From CAVZZG01 sp963779685 (lineage in GTDB: Bacteria; Actinomycetota; Thermoleophilia; Gaiellales; F1-60-MAGs149), in contig CAVZZG010000003.1 of assembly GCA_963779685.1 (NCBI GenBank), positions 186,001 through 250,000 on the forward strand: a stretch of 64,000 bases of DNA, read 5' to 3'. Position 1 is the first letter of the stretch; every line of letters begins with the position of its first letter. The notes below the pieces were generated by a model. That model searched no databases, had not been told where the DNA came from, and saw only the letters and a program-made list of their open reading frames with translations. Both the position numbers and the translations under genes were made by a program. Positions 40,370 through 49,444 of this stretch are shown piece by piece.

Positions 40370-41155
40370 ATGACCGACCTCGTGCTGCGCTCCGACGCCG
40401 CAGGCGTCCGCACCCTGACGCTGAACCGCCCCGACCGCCGCAACGCCCTGAACGTCGCCCTGCTCGAGGCGCTGCGTGCCGAGCTCGCGGCCGTCGCCGG
40501 TGATGCCACCGTGCGCTCCGTCGTCCTGACGGGCGCCGGCAAGGGATTCTGCGCGGGGGCCGACGTGGACGAGTGGTCGAGTGCCGACGGGGGCGAGGAT
40601 GCCACCGGCCTGCGCTGGGAGGAGAACGCCCACGCGCTGATGCAGGAGCTCTACGCGCTGGCGCGCCCGACGGTCGCGCTCCTGAACGGTGCGGCGGTCG
40701 GGGCCGGACTCGATCTCGCCTGCTGCTGCGATTTCCGGCTGGCCTCCGACCAGGCGCGGGTCGCCTGCGCCTACACCTGGATCGGCTACAACCCGGACGC
40801 CGGCGGCACCTGGCTCTACCCGCGGATCCTGCGCCCCGACGCCGCCCTGCGCCTCGTGTACACCGGAGATATCTGGGACGCGGCCACGGCCCTGCAGCAC
40901 GGTCTCGTCAGCGAGGTCGTGCCGGCCGCAGAGCTGGCGGCGGCCGGGCAGGCGTTCGCGGCACAGCTCGCCGCAGGGCCCACGATCGCGCTGGGCCTGG
41001 CCAAGCAGCTGATGCAGGCGGCGCTGACGCGCACGTTCGCCGAGCAGCTCGCGGCCGAACGCGACGCCGGCCGCGTCTGCGCGGAGACCGCCGACCATCG
41101 CGAGGCGCTACGGGCCGCCGTCGAGCGGCGCACGCCCGTGTTCGAGGGACGCTGA
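40370..41155 (+). CDS. enoyl-CoA hydratase/isomerase family protein
   Basis: 261 residues, crotonase fold. TLTLNRPDRRNALNVALLEA, the oxyanion-hole segments GAGKGFCAGADVDEW and NGAAVGAGLDLACCCDFRLA, and IGYNPDAGGTWLYPRILRPD, with the Glu/Asp region of this family at the last. Hydrates or isomerises an enoyl-CoA. First of four plus-strand genes (ECH, acyl-CoA dehydrogenase, acyl-CoA synthetase, MDR oxidoreductase) that look like one fatty- or branched-acyl catabolic operon. Confidence 0.9.
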   Translation: MTDLVLRSDAAGVRTLTLNRPDRRNALNVALLEALRAELAAVAGDATVRSVVLTGAGKGFCAGADVDEWSSADGGEDATGLRWEENAHALMQELYALARPTVALLNGAAVGAGLDLACCCDFRLASDQARVACAYTWIGYNPDAGGTWLYPRILRPDAALRLVYTGDIWDAATALQHGLVSEVVPAAELAAAGQAFAAQLAAGPTIALGLAKQLMQAALTRTFAEQLAAERDAGRVCAETADHREALRAAVERRTPVFEGR

Positions 41156-41156
41156 G

Positions 41157-42308
41157 GTGTACGCCTTCGCGCCAACCGACGAGCAACTCGGCATCGTGGA
41201 GCTGGTGCGCGCGTTCACCGAGCGCGAGCTCCGGCCCCACGACGACGAGGTCGAGCGCCTGGGCGTCGTGCCGCCCGAGCTGGCGGCCGAGGTGCGTGGC
41301 AAGGCCATCGCAGCGGGCCTGTACGCCTGGAACATGCCGGCCGAGCTCGGTGGCGGCGGCCTCGACCACCTCACCCAGGCACTGGCGGAGATGGAGCTGT
41401 CGCGGGCCGGGCCCGTCTCGCTGTCGGTGCACCGGCCGGCGCCGATCCTGCTGGGTTGCGAGGGTCCACAGCGGGACGAGTACCTGCTCCCCACCATCCG
41501 CGGCGAGCGCTTCGAGTGCTTCGCCCTCACCGAACCCGAGGCGGGTTCGGACGCCCGAGCCATCCGCACGCGCGCGGTTCGCGACGGCGACGACTGGATC
41601 ATCAACGGCACCAAGCAGTTCATCAGCGACGCCGACCACGCCGACTTCATCCTCCTGATCGCGGTCACGGGCACCGACGAAACGCCCCGGGGCCCGCGCG
41701 GCCGGATCACCTGCTTCCTGATCGACAAGGACTCGCCGGGCATCGGCGTGTCGCGCATCGGCTGCGTCTCCACCCGCGGCTACAACCCTCACGTCCTCAC
41801 GTTCGCCGACGTCCGCGTCCCCGACCGCAACATCCTCGGCAGCGAGGGGCACGGATTCGACTTCGCGCTCGAGTGGCTGTTCTCGGGCCGGGTGATGCTG
41901 GCGGCGATGTGCGTGGGCCGCGCCCGGCTGGTGCTCGAGCTGGCCGCCGACTGGGCGCGGACCCGGAAGGCGTTCGGCAAGACCATCGGCTCGTTCCAGG
42001 GCACGAGCTTCAAGCTGGCTGACATGCAGGTCGAGCTCCGCGCCGCCGAGCTGCTCACGCTCCAGGCCGCCTGGAAGCTCGATCAGGGCACCCTCACGGC
42101 CGAGGACGCGTCGATCGCCAACCTCTACGCGTCGGAGATGATCGGCCGCGCCGCCGACAACGGCGTCCAGATCTTCGGCGGCATGGGCCTGGCCACCGAG
42201 TTCATCATGGAGCGGCTCTGGCGCGACGCGCGCGTCGAGCGGATCTGGGAGGGGACCTCCGAGATCCACCGCGACCTCATCGCCCGCGGGGTCCTGCGTG
42301 GCGGCTGA
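41157..42308 (+). CDS. acyl-CoA dehydrogenase
   Basis: 383 residues, GTG one base after the hydratase stop. FAD enzyme: FALTEPEAGSDARAIRTRAV, WIINGTKQFISDADHADFIL, RKAFGKTIGSFQGTSFKLAD, and ERIWEGTSEIHRDLIARGVL holding the catalytic-region Glu. Oxidises an acyl-CoA to the 2-enoyl-CoA that the preceding hydratase could use. It overlaps the downstream synthetase by 11 bases. Confidence 0.93.
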   Translation: MYAFAPTDEQLGIVELVRAFTERELRPHDDEVERLGVVPPELAAEVRGKAIAAGLYAWNMPAELGGGGLDHLTQALAEMELSRAGPVSLSVHRPAPILLGCEGPQRDEYLLPTIRGERFECFALTEPEAGSDARAIRTRAVRDGDDWIINGTKQFISDADHADFILLIAVTGTDETPRGPRGRITCFLIDKDSPGIGVSRIGCVSTRGYNPHVLTFADVRVPDRNILGSEGHGFDFALEWLFSGRVMLAAMCVGRARLVLELAADWARTRKAFGKTIGSFQGTSFKLADMQVELRAAELLTLQAAWKLDQGTLTAEDASIANLYASEMIGRAADNGVQIFGGMGLATEFIMERLWRDARVERIWEGTSEIHRDLIARGVLRGG

Positions 42309-44361
42309 CCGATCGCCGGCCGCCCGGCTGCTGCGCCCGCGTTCGGTCGCGTTCATCGGCGGCTCGCTGGCCCCGGCCGCCCTGGCGCTCTGCCGCGACC
42401 AGGGCTTCGAGGGCCCGATCCGGGCCGTGCACCCGACCCGCGACGAGGTTGCCGGGCTGCGGCCGTTCCGGTCGGTGGCCGACCTTCCCGAGGCGCCGGA
42501 CGCGGCATTCGTCGCCGTCAACGCCGAGGCCGCCGTCGAGGTCGTCGGCCAGCTGGCCGCGATCGGCGCCGGCGGCGCGATCTGCTACGCGGCCGGGTTC
42601 GCCGAGGCCGGCCGTCCCGAGCTCGAGCGCGAGCTGCGCGCGGCGGCCGGCGACGACATGGCCCTGCTGGGCCCGAACTGCTACGGCCTGATCGACTTCG
42701 TCGACGGCGTCAGCCTGTGGCCGGTGCCGTTTCCGCCGTCGCGCCCGCCGCGTGGGGTCGCGCTGGTGCTGCAGAGCGGCAACCTCGGCATCAACCTGAC
42801 CATGCAGCAGCGGGGGCTGGACATCGGCTGGGTCGTCACCGTCGGCAACCAGGCCGGCCTGGACGTGGCCGGCTGCGTCGACGCGCTGCTCGACCAGCCG
42901 GAGGTGACGGGGATCGGCCTCTACCTGGAGGGCCTTCGCGACCCGCAGGCGTTCGTGGATGCCGCCGAGAAAGCACTCGACCGGCGGGTGCCGATCGTGG
43001 TCGTCAAGGCCGGTGCGAGCGAGGCCGGCGCGAGCGTGGCCGCGACCCACACGTCGAGCCTCGCGGGCGACGATGCCATCTACGACGCGCTGTTCGAGCG
43101 GCTGGGCGTGGCCCGCGCGGGCTCCGTGCCGAGCCTGATCGAGACCCTCAAGGCGATGACGACGACCGGCCCGCTCCGCGGGCGGCGGCTGGCCGTGCTG
43201 ACGTGCTCCGGCGGCGAGTCGGCGCTGGCCGCCGACGCCGCATCGGCCGCCGGACTGGCGCTGCCGGCGCCCTCGCCCGAGGCCACCCGGACGATCGCCG
43301 CCGAGCTGCCGTGGTACGCCGCGGTGGCGAACCCGCTCGACTTCACGACGGCGCTCTGGGGGCTGGAGGAGCCGCTCGAACGCGTCTTCTCGGCCCTGAC
43401 GACCGACGGGCACGACGGCGTGGTGCTCGTGCTCGACTCGCCGCCGGAGGGGTTCCTGCACGCCGCCGAGGTGGACGCGGCCATCCGGGCCGGGCACGCC
43501 GCCGCCCGTGTTGCCGGTCTGCCGTTCGCGGTCGCGAGCGTGCTGCCGGAGGCCATGCGACCGGCCCGGGTGCGGGAACTCGCCGCGGACGGGGTTGCTG
43601 CGCTCGCCGGTCTGCCGGAGGCCTTCGCCGCGTGGGGCGCGTGCGCCCGTTGGAGCGACCGTCTCGAACGACGGGAGCCGCCACCTCGAGTTGCCGCGGC
43701 CCGCGCCGATCGGGGCGTCGCCCTGGACGAGCCCACCGCCAAGGCGCTACTCGCGGCTGCCGGCGTGGCGGTGCCCCGCAGCGAGGTGGTGGCCATCGGC
43801 GACGCGGGCGCGGCGGCGGAGCGGATCGGATTCCCCGTGGCCGTGAAGCTGGTCTCCGCGGCCCTGCACCACAAGGCTGCGGCCGGCGCGGTGCGGCTCG
43901 ACCTGCGCACGCGCGAGGCCGTCGACGTTGCGGTGGGGGAGATGGTGGCCGCGATCGCCCCGCTGGTGTGCGATGGCGTGCTCGTCGAGCAGCTCGTGGA
44001 TGACGTGGTCGGCGAGCTGCTGGTCGGGGTCAAGCGCGACCCCGCGTTCGGCCCGGTGCTCGTCATCGGCACCGGCGGTGGCGCCGTCGAGCTGATCGCC
44101 GACGCCCGGCCGCTGCTGCTGCCCGTCGCGGCCGATGCTATCGAGCGCGCGCTCAGCCGTCTGCGCTGCTACGAGCGGCTGCGGGTCGCGGGCGCGGACA
44201 TCGCCGGCGCGATCGAGACCATCGGGCTCGTGGCTTCCTTCGCCATGCAACGATCCGACGACCTGGTCGAGCTCGACGTCAACCCGCTGCTGGTCGGACG
44301 CCGTGGTTGCGTGGCGGTCGACGCCCTGCTCGTGATCACGCCGACCGCGGGGCCGGAGTGA
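42298..44361 (+). CDS. ADP-forming acyl-CoA synthetase (acetate-CoA ligase family)
   Basis: 687 residues from GTG 42298. Domains in order: CoA-binding (about 8-130, RPRSVAFIGGSLAPAALALC), succinyl-CoA-ligase-like (about 150-450; LQSGNLGINLTMQQRGLDIG, and the phospho-His region VAATHTSSLAGDDAIYDALF), and a C-terminal ATP-grasp (about 475-687; FPVAVKLVSAALHHKAAAGA, VELDVNPLLVG). It interconverts acyl-CoA with acid plus ATP. Overlap with the dehydrogenase and the next gene shows an operon. Confidence 0.9.
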   Translation: MAADRSPAARLLRPRSVAFIGGSLAPAALALCRDQGFEGPIRAVHPTRDEVAGLRPFRSVADLPEAPDAAFVAVNAEAAVEVVGQLAAIGAGGAICYAAGFAEAGRPELERELRAAAGDDMALLGPNCYGLIDFVDGVSLWPVPFPPSRPPRGVALVLQSGNLGINLTMQQRGLDIGWVVTVGNQAGLDVAGCVDALLDQPEVTGIGLYLEGLRDPQAFVDAAEKALDRRVPIVVVKAGASEAGASVAATHTSSLAGDDAIYDALFERLGVARAGSVPSLIETLKAMTTTGPLRGRRLAVLTCSGGESALAADAASAAGLALPAPSPEATRTIAAELPWYAAVANPLDFTTALWGLEEPLERVFSALTTDGHDGVVLVLDSPPEGFLHAAEVDAAIRAGHAAARVAGLPFAVASVLPEAMRPARVRELAADGVAALAGLPEAFAAWGACARWSDRLERREPPPRVAAARADRGVALDEPTAKALLAAAGVAVPRSEVVAIGDAGAAAERIGFPVAVKLVSAALHHKAAAGAVRLDLRTREAVDVAVGEMVAAIAPLVCDGVLVEQLVDDVVGELLVGVKRDPAFGPVLVIGTGGGAVELIADARPLLLPVAADAIERALSRLRCYERLRVAGADIAGAIETIGLVASFAMQRSDDLVELDVNPLLVGRRGCVAVDALLVITPTAGPE

Positions 44362-45413
44362 TGAGCGGCGACGTCCCGGCCACGATGCGAGCCGTCGTCC
44401 TCACCCGGCACGGCGACCTCGACGCCCTGGTGGTCGAGCAGGCGTGGCCGACGCCCGTTCCGGCCACCGGCGAGGTGCTGGTGGCGGTCGGGGCGTGCGG
44501 GATCAATGCCACCGATCTCAACACCCGCGTGGGGTGGTACGCCAAGGGCGAGGGCGCATGGGATGCGCCGATCGGCTTCCCGCGCATCCAGGGCGCCGAT
44601 GTCGCCGGGCGCGTTGCCGCGCTCGGTGCGGGCGCCGACCAGTCGTTGCTCGGCGCTCGGGTGCTGATCGATCCCTGGCTGCGCGATCCGCTGCGCCCGG
44701 ACGAGCTCGACGGCTGTGGCTACCTCGGCTCGGAGCGAGACGGAGGCTACGCCGAGTTCGTGACCGTCCCGGCCGTCAACGTCCACCCGGTGCGCTCGAC
44801 GCTCGGCGATGCCGAGCTGGCGTCGTTCGCCACCTCGGCCGGCACCGCGGAGAACCTCCTTCGCCGGGCGGCGGTAGGCCCCGGCGACGTCGTGCTCGTG
44901 ACCGGCGCTTCCGGCGGCGTCGGCAGCGCCCTGATCGAGCTCGCGCGCTACCGCGGGGCGATCCCGGTTGCGGTGTGCTCGCCATCGAAGGCGCCCGCCG
45001 TGCTCGAGCTCGGCGCGGCAGCGACGCTCGACCGCGACCGGGACCTCCGCTCGCAACTGCGCGCCTCGATCGGGCGCGACACCGTCGACGTCGTCGCAGA
45101 CGTCATCGGCGGCCCGGTCTGGCCGCAGCTGATCGCGTGCCTGCGGCGTGGGGGCCGCTACACCGTCGCGGGGGCGATCGCCGGGCCCGTGGTGGAACTC
45201 GACCTCCGCACGCTCTACCTTGCCGACCTCACGTTCACGGGCGTCGCCGTCACCCCGCGCGGCCTGTTCGCCGATCTGGTCCGGGCGATCGAGCAGGGCC
45301 ACGTCCGGCCGCACGTGGCCGCCACCTACCGGCTGGACGAGGTGCGCGAGGCCCAGACGGCGTTCGCCGCCAAACAGCACGTCGGCAAGATCGTGCTTCG
45401 GGTGGGCGGCTAG
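44361..45413 (+). CDS. MDR-family NAD(P)H:quinone oxidoreductase/alcohol dehydrogenase
   Basis: 350 residues. MRAVVLTRHGDLDALVVEQA and GACGINATDLNTRVGWYAKG give the GroES-like part; VVLVTGASGGVGSALIELAR is the cofactor-binding motif. The zinc-site Cys/His of classical ADHs is not evident, so quinone-oxidoreductase or enoyl-reductase activity is likelier. ATG shares one base with the synthetase TGA; an in-frame GTG three bases earlier is possible. Last gene of the acyl-CoA operon. Confidence 0.87.
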   Translation: MSGDVPATMRAVVLTRHGDLDALVVEQAWPTPVPATGEVLVAVGACGINATDLNTRVGWYAKGEGAWDAPIGFPRIQGADVAGRVAALGAGADQSLLGARVLIDPWLRDPLRPDELDGCGYLGSERDGGYAEFVTVPAVNVHPVRSTLGDAELASFATSAGTAENLLRRAAVGPGDVVLVTGASGGVGSALIELARYRGAIPVAVCSPSKAPAVLELGAAATLDRDRDLRSQLRASIGRDTVDVVADVIGGPVWPQLIACLRRGGRYTVAGAIAGPVVELDLRTLYLADLTFTGVAVTPRGLFADLVRAIEQGHVRPHVAATYRLDEVREAQTAFAAKQHVGKIVLRVGG

Positions 45414-45416
45414 GTC

Positions 45417-47351
45417 GTGCGGAGTCCGCGAACCGCCGTCGTGGTCGCGCTGCTACTGCTGGCGGGCGCGTTGCCCCCGGCCGCCGGCGCGTCGCCGGCG
45501 AGCCCGACCGCCGCCGACGCCGAGCTCGCCACCCGGTACGCGCCGGTCGTGATGCTGAAGCAGCAGACCGCGGCCTGCGATGCGAGCGGCGAGCAGTTCG
45601 TGCCGTCCCCGGTCGAGATCGTGCTCGGCAACCCCGATGTCGTCCTCGTCCGCGGCCCGTCCAGCGGCCAGTCCGGGTTCAAGACGCTCGCCACGGGCCC
45701 GACCTCCGCCGACATCGCCGGGCTCGGCCCGTCGTACTACCTCGACCTGCCGGGCAACCCGATCGAGCCCGGATGCACCTACGAGACCGCATCGAAGGCG
45801 CTCATGCAGGGCCGCGAACCCACCACCTACGCGCACATCGCGCACGAGCCGGGCGTGGCAGGCATCGCGCTCCAGTACTGGTTCTTCTACTACTTCAACC
45901 AGTTCAACGACGTCCACGAAGGCGACTGGGAGATGATCCAGCTCGCGTGGGACGGAGCCGCAACCGTCGACGAGGCGCTGGCACGATCGCCCGACCGGAT
46001 CGCGCTCGCGCAGCACGGCGGCGGCGAGCTCGCGGCGTGGGCCGATCCCAAGCTGCTCCGAGAGGGCGACCATCCCGTCGTCTATCCGGCCTCCGGGTCG
46101 CACGCCACCTACTACGGTGCCGAGCTCTACCTCGGCACCGGACAGAACGGCTCGGGCTTCGGCTGCGACGATTCCACCGCGCCGTCCCGGCGGGTGCCGT
46201 TGACGGCCGTCGCCGTGCCCGACGCTCCGACCGTGGACGGACCCTTCGGCTGGCTCACCTACGAGGGCAAGTGGGGGCAGTACGAGCCGGCCCTGAACAA
46301 CGGCCCGGACGGCGCCTTGCAACACGGCCAGTGGCGCGAGCCGTTCCGGTGGATGGACGGGCTGCGCACGGACAGTCCCACGGTGCCGGGCGGCACCACG
46401 TTCGGTCCCTCCGTGACCGGCTCGTTCTGCACGGTCATCGCGAAGGGCTCCCTGTTCTACAACCGGGTCTCGCACTCGCCGTGGATCATCCTCGTCATCC
46501 TCGGCGCGGTCGGGCTGCTCGCCTGGCTCGCGATCAGACACACGGTCTGGAGCCCCGCGCCGCGTCAGCCGCTCGACCAGCGCCGCCGTGGCGGGCAGAT
46601 CCTGGCGGCGAGCCTCAGCCTGTACCGGGCCCGGTGGGTCACGTTCCTGGCGCTCGGTGCCGTGTTCGTGCCGATCTCGATCGCGTCGGCCGTCCTGCAG
46701 CACTACCTGTTCCTGACGACGGGCCTGAAGGCGTTCCTCGACGCCGCGGCGTCCCCGCGCACGAGCGCCCTGGTCGCCGTCATCGTCGGGTCCTTCGGGA
46801 CGGTGCTGGCGTACACGATCGTGGTCGCGCTGGTCGCTGGCGGGCTGGGCGAGCGGCTCCGCGGCCGGCCGGCGGGGGTGCGTGACTCAACCCGCGCGCT
46901 ACTGCGTCACCTGTGGTCGCTGGTCGGTGCCCAGATCCGCGTCACGGTCGCGCTGACCGCCCTCTCGCTGACCATCATCGGCGTGCCGCTGGCGGTGAAG
47001 AAGGCGGTGGACTGGGCCTTCACGCCGTACGAGGTGACGATTCCCGCCCGACAGGCGCGCGCGGCCCTGAAGAGCTCCACCGGGCTCGTGCGCGGTGCCT
47101 GGTTCCCGACGGCGGGCTTCACCATCTGCCTGGTCGGCTTGACCCTATCGCTCGGACCCTTCGTCGGGTACGTCCTGATCTTCCTCACGTCGGCGCCGCT
47201 GGAACTGATCAACATCTTCGGCTCGCTGGTGTACACCCTGGTCGTGCCGTACACGGCGATCGCGCTGGGTCTGCTCTGGATCGATCTTCACCACCGCGGC
47301 GCTGCTCCGGCCACCCCCGGCGGCTCGATATCCTCCACCGGCGACGACTGA
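45417..47351 (+). CDS. secreted Vps62-like domain protein with C-terminal membrane domain
   Basis: 644 residues from GTG three bases after the previous stop. Signal peptide about residues 1-25 (VVVALLLLAGALPPAAGASP). Residues about 35-330 resemble the Vps62/DUF946 family: LATRYAPVVMLKQQ, ALQYWFFYYFNQFNDVHEGD followed by WEMIQLAW, LAQHGGGELAAW, and HPVVYPASGSHATYYG. A first membrane helix lies at about 357-378 and four to six further helices in 410-620 (DUF7847/GDPD-membrane-like). The function of bacterial Vps62-like proteins is not known. It is followed by the DUF2252 gene. Confidence 0.75.
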   Translation: MRSPRTAVVVALLLLAGALPPAAGASPASPTAADAELATRYAPVVMLKQQTAACDASGEQFVPSPVEIVLGNPDVVLVRGPSSGQSGFKTLATGPTSADIAGLGPSYYLDLPGNPIEPGCTYETASKALMQGREPTTYAHIAHEPGVAGIALQYWFFYYFNQFNDVHEGDWEMIQLAWDGAATVDEALARSPDRIALAQHGGGELAAWADPKLLREGDHPVVYPASGSHATYYGAELYLGTGQNGSGFGCDDSTAPSRRVPLTAVAVPDAPTVDGPFGWLTYEGKWGQYEPALNNGPDGALQHGQWREPFRWMDGLRTDSPTVPGGTTFGPSVTGSFCTVIAKGSLFYNRVSHSPWIILVILGAVGLLAWLAIRHTVWSPAPRQPLDQRRRGGQILAASLSLYRARWVTFLALGAVFVPISIASAVLQHYLFLTTGLKAFLDAAASPRTSALVAVIVGSFGTVLAYTIVVALVAGGLGERLRGRPAGVRDSTRALLRHLWSLVGAQIRVTVALTALSLTIIGVPLAVKKAVDWAFTPYEVTIPARQARAALKSSTGLVRGAWFPTAGFTICLVGLTLSLGPFVGYVLIFLTSAPLELINIFGSLVYTLVVPYTAIALGLLWIDLHHRGAAPATPGGSISSTGDD

Positions 47352-47362
47352 GAGCGAGGTAG

Positions 47363-48826
47363 ATGATGGCGACGACACGCACGCGAGCACGACGGGGTGG
47401 TGCCGATCCGACAGGGCCGCGCGCGATCCGGCGCGAGCCCGAGGGGCGGACGGCCGCGGAGCGCCAGGCCTGGGGGCGGGCGCTACGCACCGAGGTGCCG
47501 CGGGCGGCGATGGGCCCCTGGCAGCGGGCCGAGGACCGGCCCGACCCGGTCGCGTTGCTCGAGGAGCAGGGCGCGGTGCGGATTCCCGACCTCGTGCCCG
47601 TCAGGTACGGCCGCATGCTCGTCTCGCCGTTCACCTTCTTCCGCGGCGCGGCCCTCGTGATGACCGCCGACCTCGCGCGCATGCCCTCCTCGGGCATCTT
47701 CACGCAGTGCTGCGGCGACGCCCACCTGTCCAACTTCGGCATCTTCGCGACGCCCGAGCGGCGGCTGGTGTTCGACCTCAACGACTTCGACGAGACCTAC
47801 CCGGCGCCGTTCGAGTGGGACGTCAAGCGACTGGCGGCGAGCGTCGTCGTGGCCGGGCGCGACAACGGCTTCAGTGAGGCGGCGAGCGCGGCGGCGTCGC
47901 TGGCCGGCACCAGGCGCTACCGCGAGATGATCGGCCAGCTGGCGGAGATGCCGTACCTGGACGTCTGGTACTCGCGGATGGACGTCGACGAGTGGCTCGC
48001 CCTTGCGCAGGCCGAGGGGCGTCGGCAGGCGATGACCATCGGCAAGAAGCTGCGCTCGAAGGCCAGTACGCGCACGAACCTCGGCTCGCTCTCCAGGTTC
48101 GCCCAGCAGATCGACGGGGTGTGGCAGATCCGCGAGGAGCCGCCGATCGTGATCCGCGTCCCGCCCGAGCAGAAGACGCCGACCGGCGTGACGGTGCGGG
48201 AGGCATTGCTACAGGGCTGGGGTCGCTATCTCGCCTCGCTGCGGCCCGACCTCCGGCAGCTGCTGTCGAACTACACGTACGCGGACTTCGCTCGCAAGGT
48301 GGTCGGAGTCGGGTCGGTCGGCACCGGCGCGTTCATGCTGCTCGGCATGGGGCCGCATGGCGACGATCCGCTCTTCCTGCAGCTGAAGGAGGCGCCGCCG
48401 TCGGTGCTCGAGCGCTACACCGTGCCGCGGCTGCACCGCCAGAACGGCGAGCGGGTCGTGACTGGCCAGCGGCTCATGCAGGCTGCGTCGGATCAGTTCC
48501 TCGGCTGGATGCGAGTCGATCATCTCGCTCGTCCGTACGACTTCTACGTTCGCCAGTTGCGCGACTGGAAGATGTCGTTCGAGGTCGCCACCATGACCCC
48601 GACGATGCTCGGCAACTACGCCGCCGCGTGCGGCGAGGCCCTGGCTCGCGCTCACGCCCGGGCCGGGAGCTCGTCCTCCATCGCGGGCTATCTCGGCAAG
48701 GGCGACCGCTTCGATCGCGCCATCAACGAGTTCGCCGTGGCCTACGCCGATCAGACGGTGCTCGACCACGCAGCCCTCGCAGAGGCCGAGGCCAGCGGCC
48801 GGATCGCCGTCCTGCACGGCGTCTGA
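47363..48826 (+). CDS. DUF2252 domain-containing protein
   Basis: 487 residues behind a GAGGTAG ribosome site. Family landmarks: RMLVSPFTFFRGAALVMTAD, FTQCCGDAHLSNFGIFATPE, LVFDLNDFDETYPAPFEWDV, and GVGSVGTGAFMLLGMGPHGD. DUF2252 proteins have a kinase-like fold by published domain classification, but their substrate is unknown. The GDAHLSNFG and DLNDFDE segments resemble kinase catalytic and metal-binding loops. Eleven bases separate it from the Vps62-like gene, so the two may be co-transcribed. A strong hairpin follows. Confidence 0.88.
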   Translation: MMATTRTRARRGGADPTGPRAIRREPEGRTAAERQAWGRALRTEVPRAAMGPWQRAEDRPDPVALLEEQGAVRIPDLVPVRYGRMLVSPFTFFRGAALVMTADLARMPSSGIFTQCCGDAHLSNFGIFATPERRLVFDLNDFDETYPAPFEWDVKRLAASVVVAGRDNGFSEAASAAASLAGTRRYREMIGQLAEMPYLDVWYSRMDVDEWLALAQAEGRRQAMTIGKKLRSKASTRTNLGSLSRFAQQIDGVWQIREEPPIVIRVPPEQKTPTGVTVREALLQGWGRYLASLRPDLRQLLSNYTYADFARKVVGVGSVGTGAFMLLGMGPHGDDPLFLQLKEAPPSVLERYTVPRLHRQNGERVVTGQRLMQAASDQFLGWMRVDHLARPYDFYVRQLRDWKMSFEVATMTPTMLGNYAAACGEALARAHARAGSSSSIAGYLGKGDRFDRAINEFAVAYADQTVLDHAALAEAEASGRIAVLHGV

Positions 48827-48830
48827 GTCG

Positions 48831-48870
48831 TGGGGTGGGACGTGCGACGGCCGTCGTACGTCCCACCCCA
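48831..48870. terminator. bidirectional terminator hairpin
   Basis: Twenty bases on each side are near-perfect inverted repeats (tggggtgggacgt outer arm, gcgacgg/ccgtcgt inner arm with one G-T pair). It lies 4 bases past the DUF2252 stop and 17 bases past the convergent small-protein stop. Confidence 0.8.
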
Positions 48871-48887
48871 TCGCCGGTGACTGCGGC

Positions 48888-49316
48888 TTACTGGGTCGTG
48901 GCGCCCGCGGGCGGGGCGGGCGGAGCCTGGCCGTTCGGGCCGGGGCCGCCGAACCCGTCCAGCGTGGCGGTCGCCGCGTAGCTCGCGTTGACCTTGACGG
49001 TGACCTGGGTGCCATCGGCCTTCTGCAGGTGCGCCTCGTACGGCGAGCCGGCCGAATCGGTTTCGACCCGGATCACGGTCGCGCCCGGCACGGCCGCCAG
49101 AGCAGCCGCTTTCACCTTGTCCGCCGTCGAACCCGTCAGCAGCGTCTCGCCGGGCCCGTGGGACATCTTCGCCGGGTCCTGACCGGCGGTCGCCGCCGGC
49201 GGGTTGGCGGTCGTCGTCGCGCCGTTGTTGGCGGCGCTGGCGATACTCGTCGCGCCGACCGCCGCGCCCGCGGCGAGCGCTCCGGCGAGCACCCATGTGC
49301 GGAGATTGCTGTGCAT
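48888..49316 (-). CDS. small secreted PepSY-like protein
   Basis: 142 residues with AGGAGG five bases before the ATG. Signal peptide about residues 1-28 (VLAGALAAGAAVGATSIASA). The mature part, LLTGSTADKVKAAALAAVPG then VIRVETDSAGSPYEAHLQKA and GTQVTVKVNASY, has the pattern of a single PepSY-type repeat common in secreted actinobacterial proteins. The tail is Pro/Gly/Thr-rich. PepSY domains are thought to modulate extracellular proteases; that role is not shown here. Monocistronic. Confidence 0.75.
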   Translation of the reverse strand: MHSNLRTWVLAGALAAGAAVGATSIASAANNGATTTANPPAATAGQDPAKMSHGPGETLLTGSTADKVKAAALAAVPGATVIRVETDSAGSPYEAHLQKADGTQVTVKVNASYAATATLDGFGGPGPNGQAPPAPPAGATTQ

Positions 49317-49444
49317 CGTGCCTCCTGGTCGAGTGGAACGGACGCAAGGAGTGTCGGCGCCGGCCCTGGGCGCCCACTGAGTGCGCCGTGCACGCGGCCT
49401 GTGGATGCTAACCATCGGGTGTTCTCGTTCCGATACTGTCTCGA

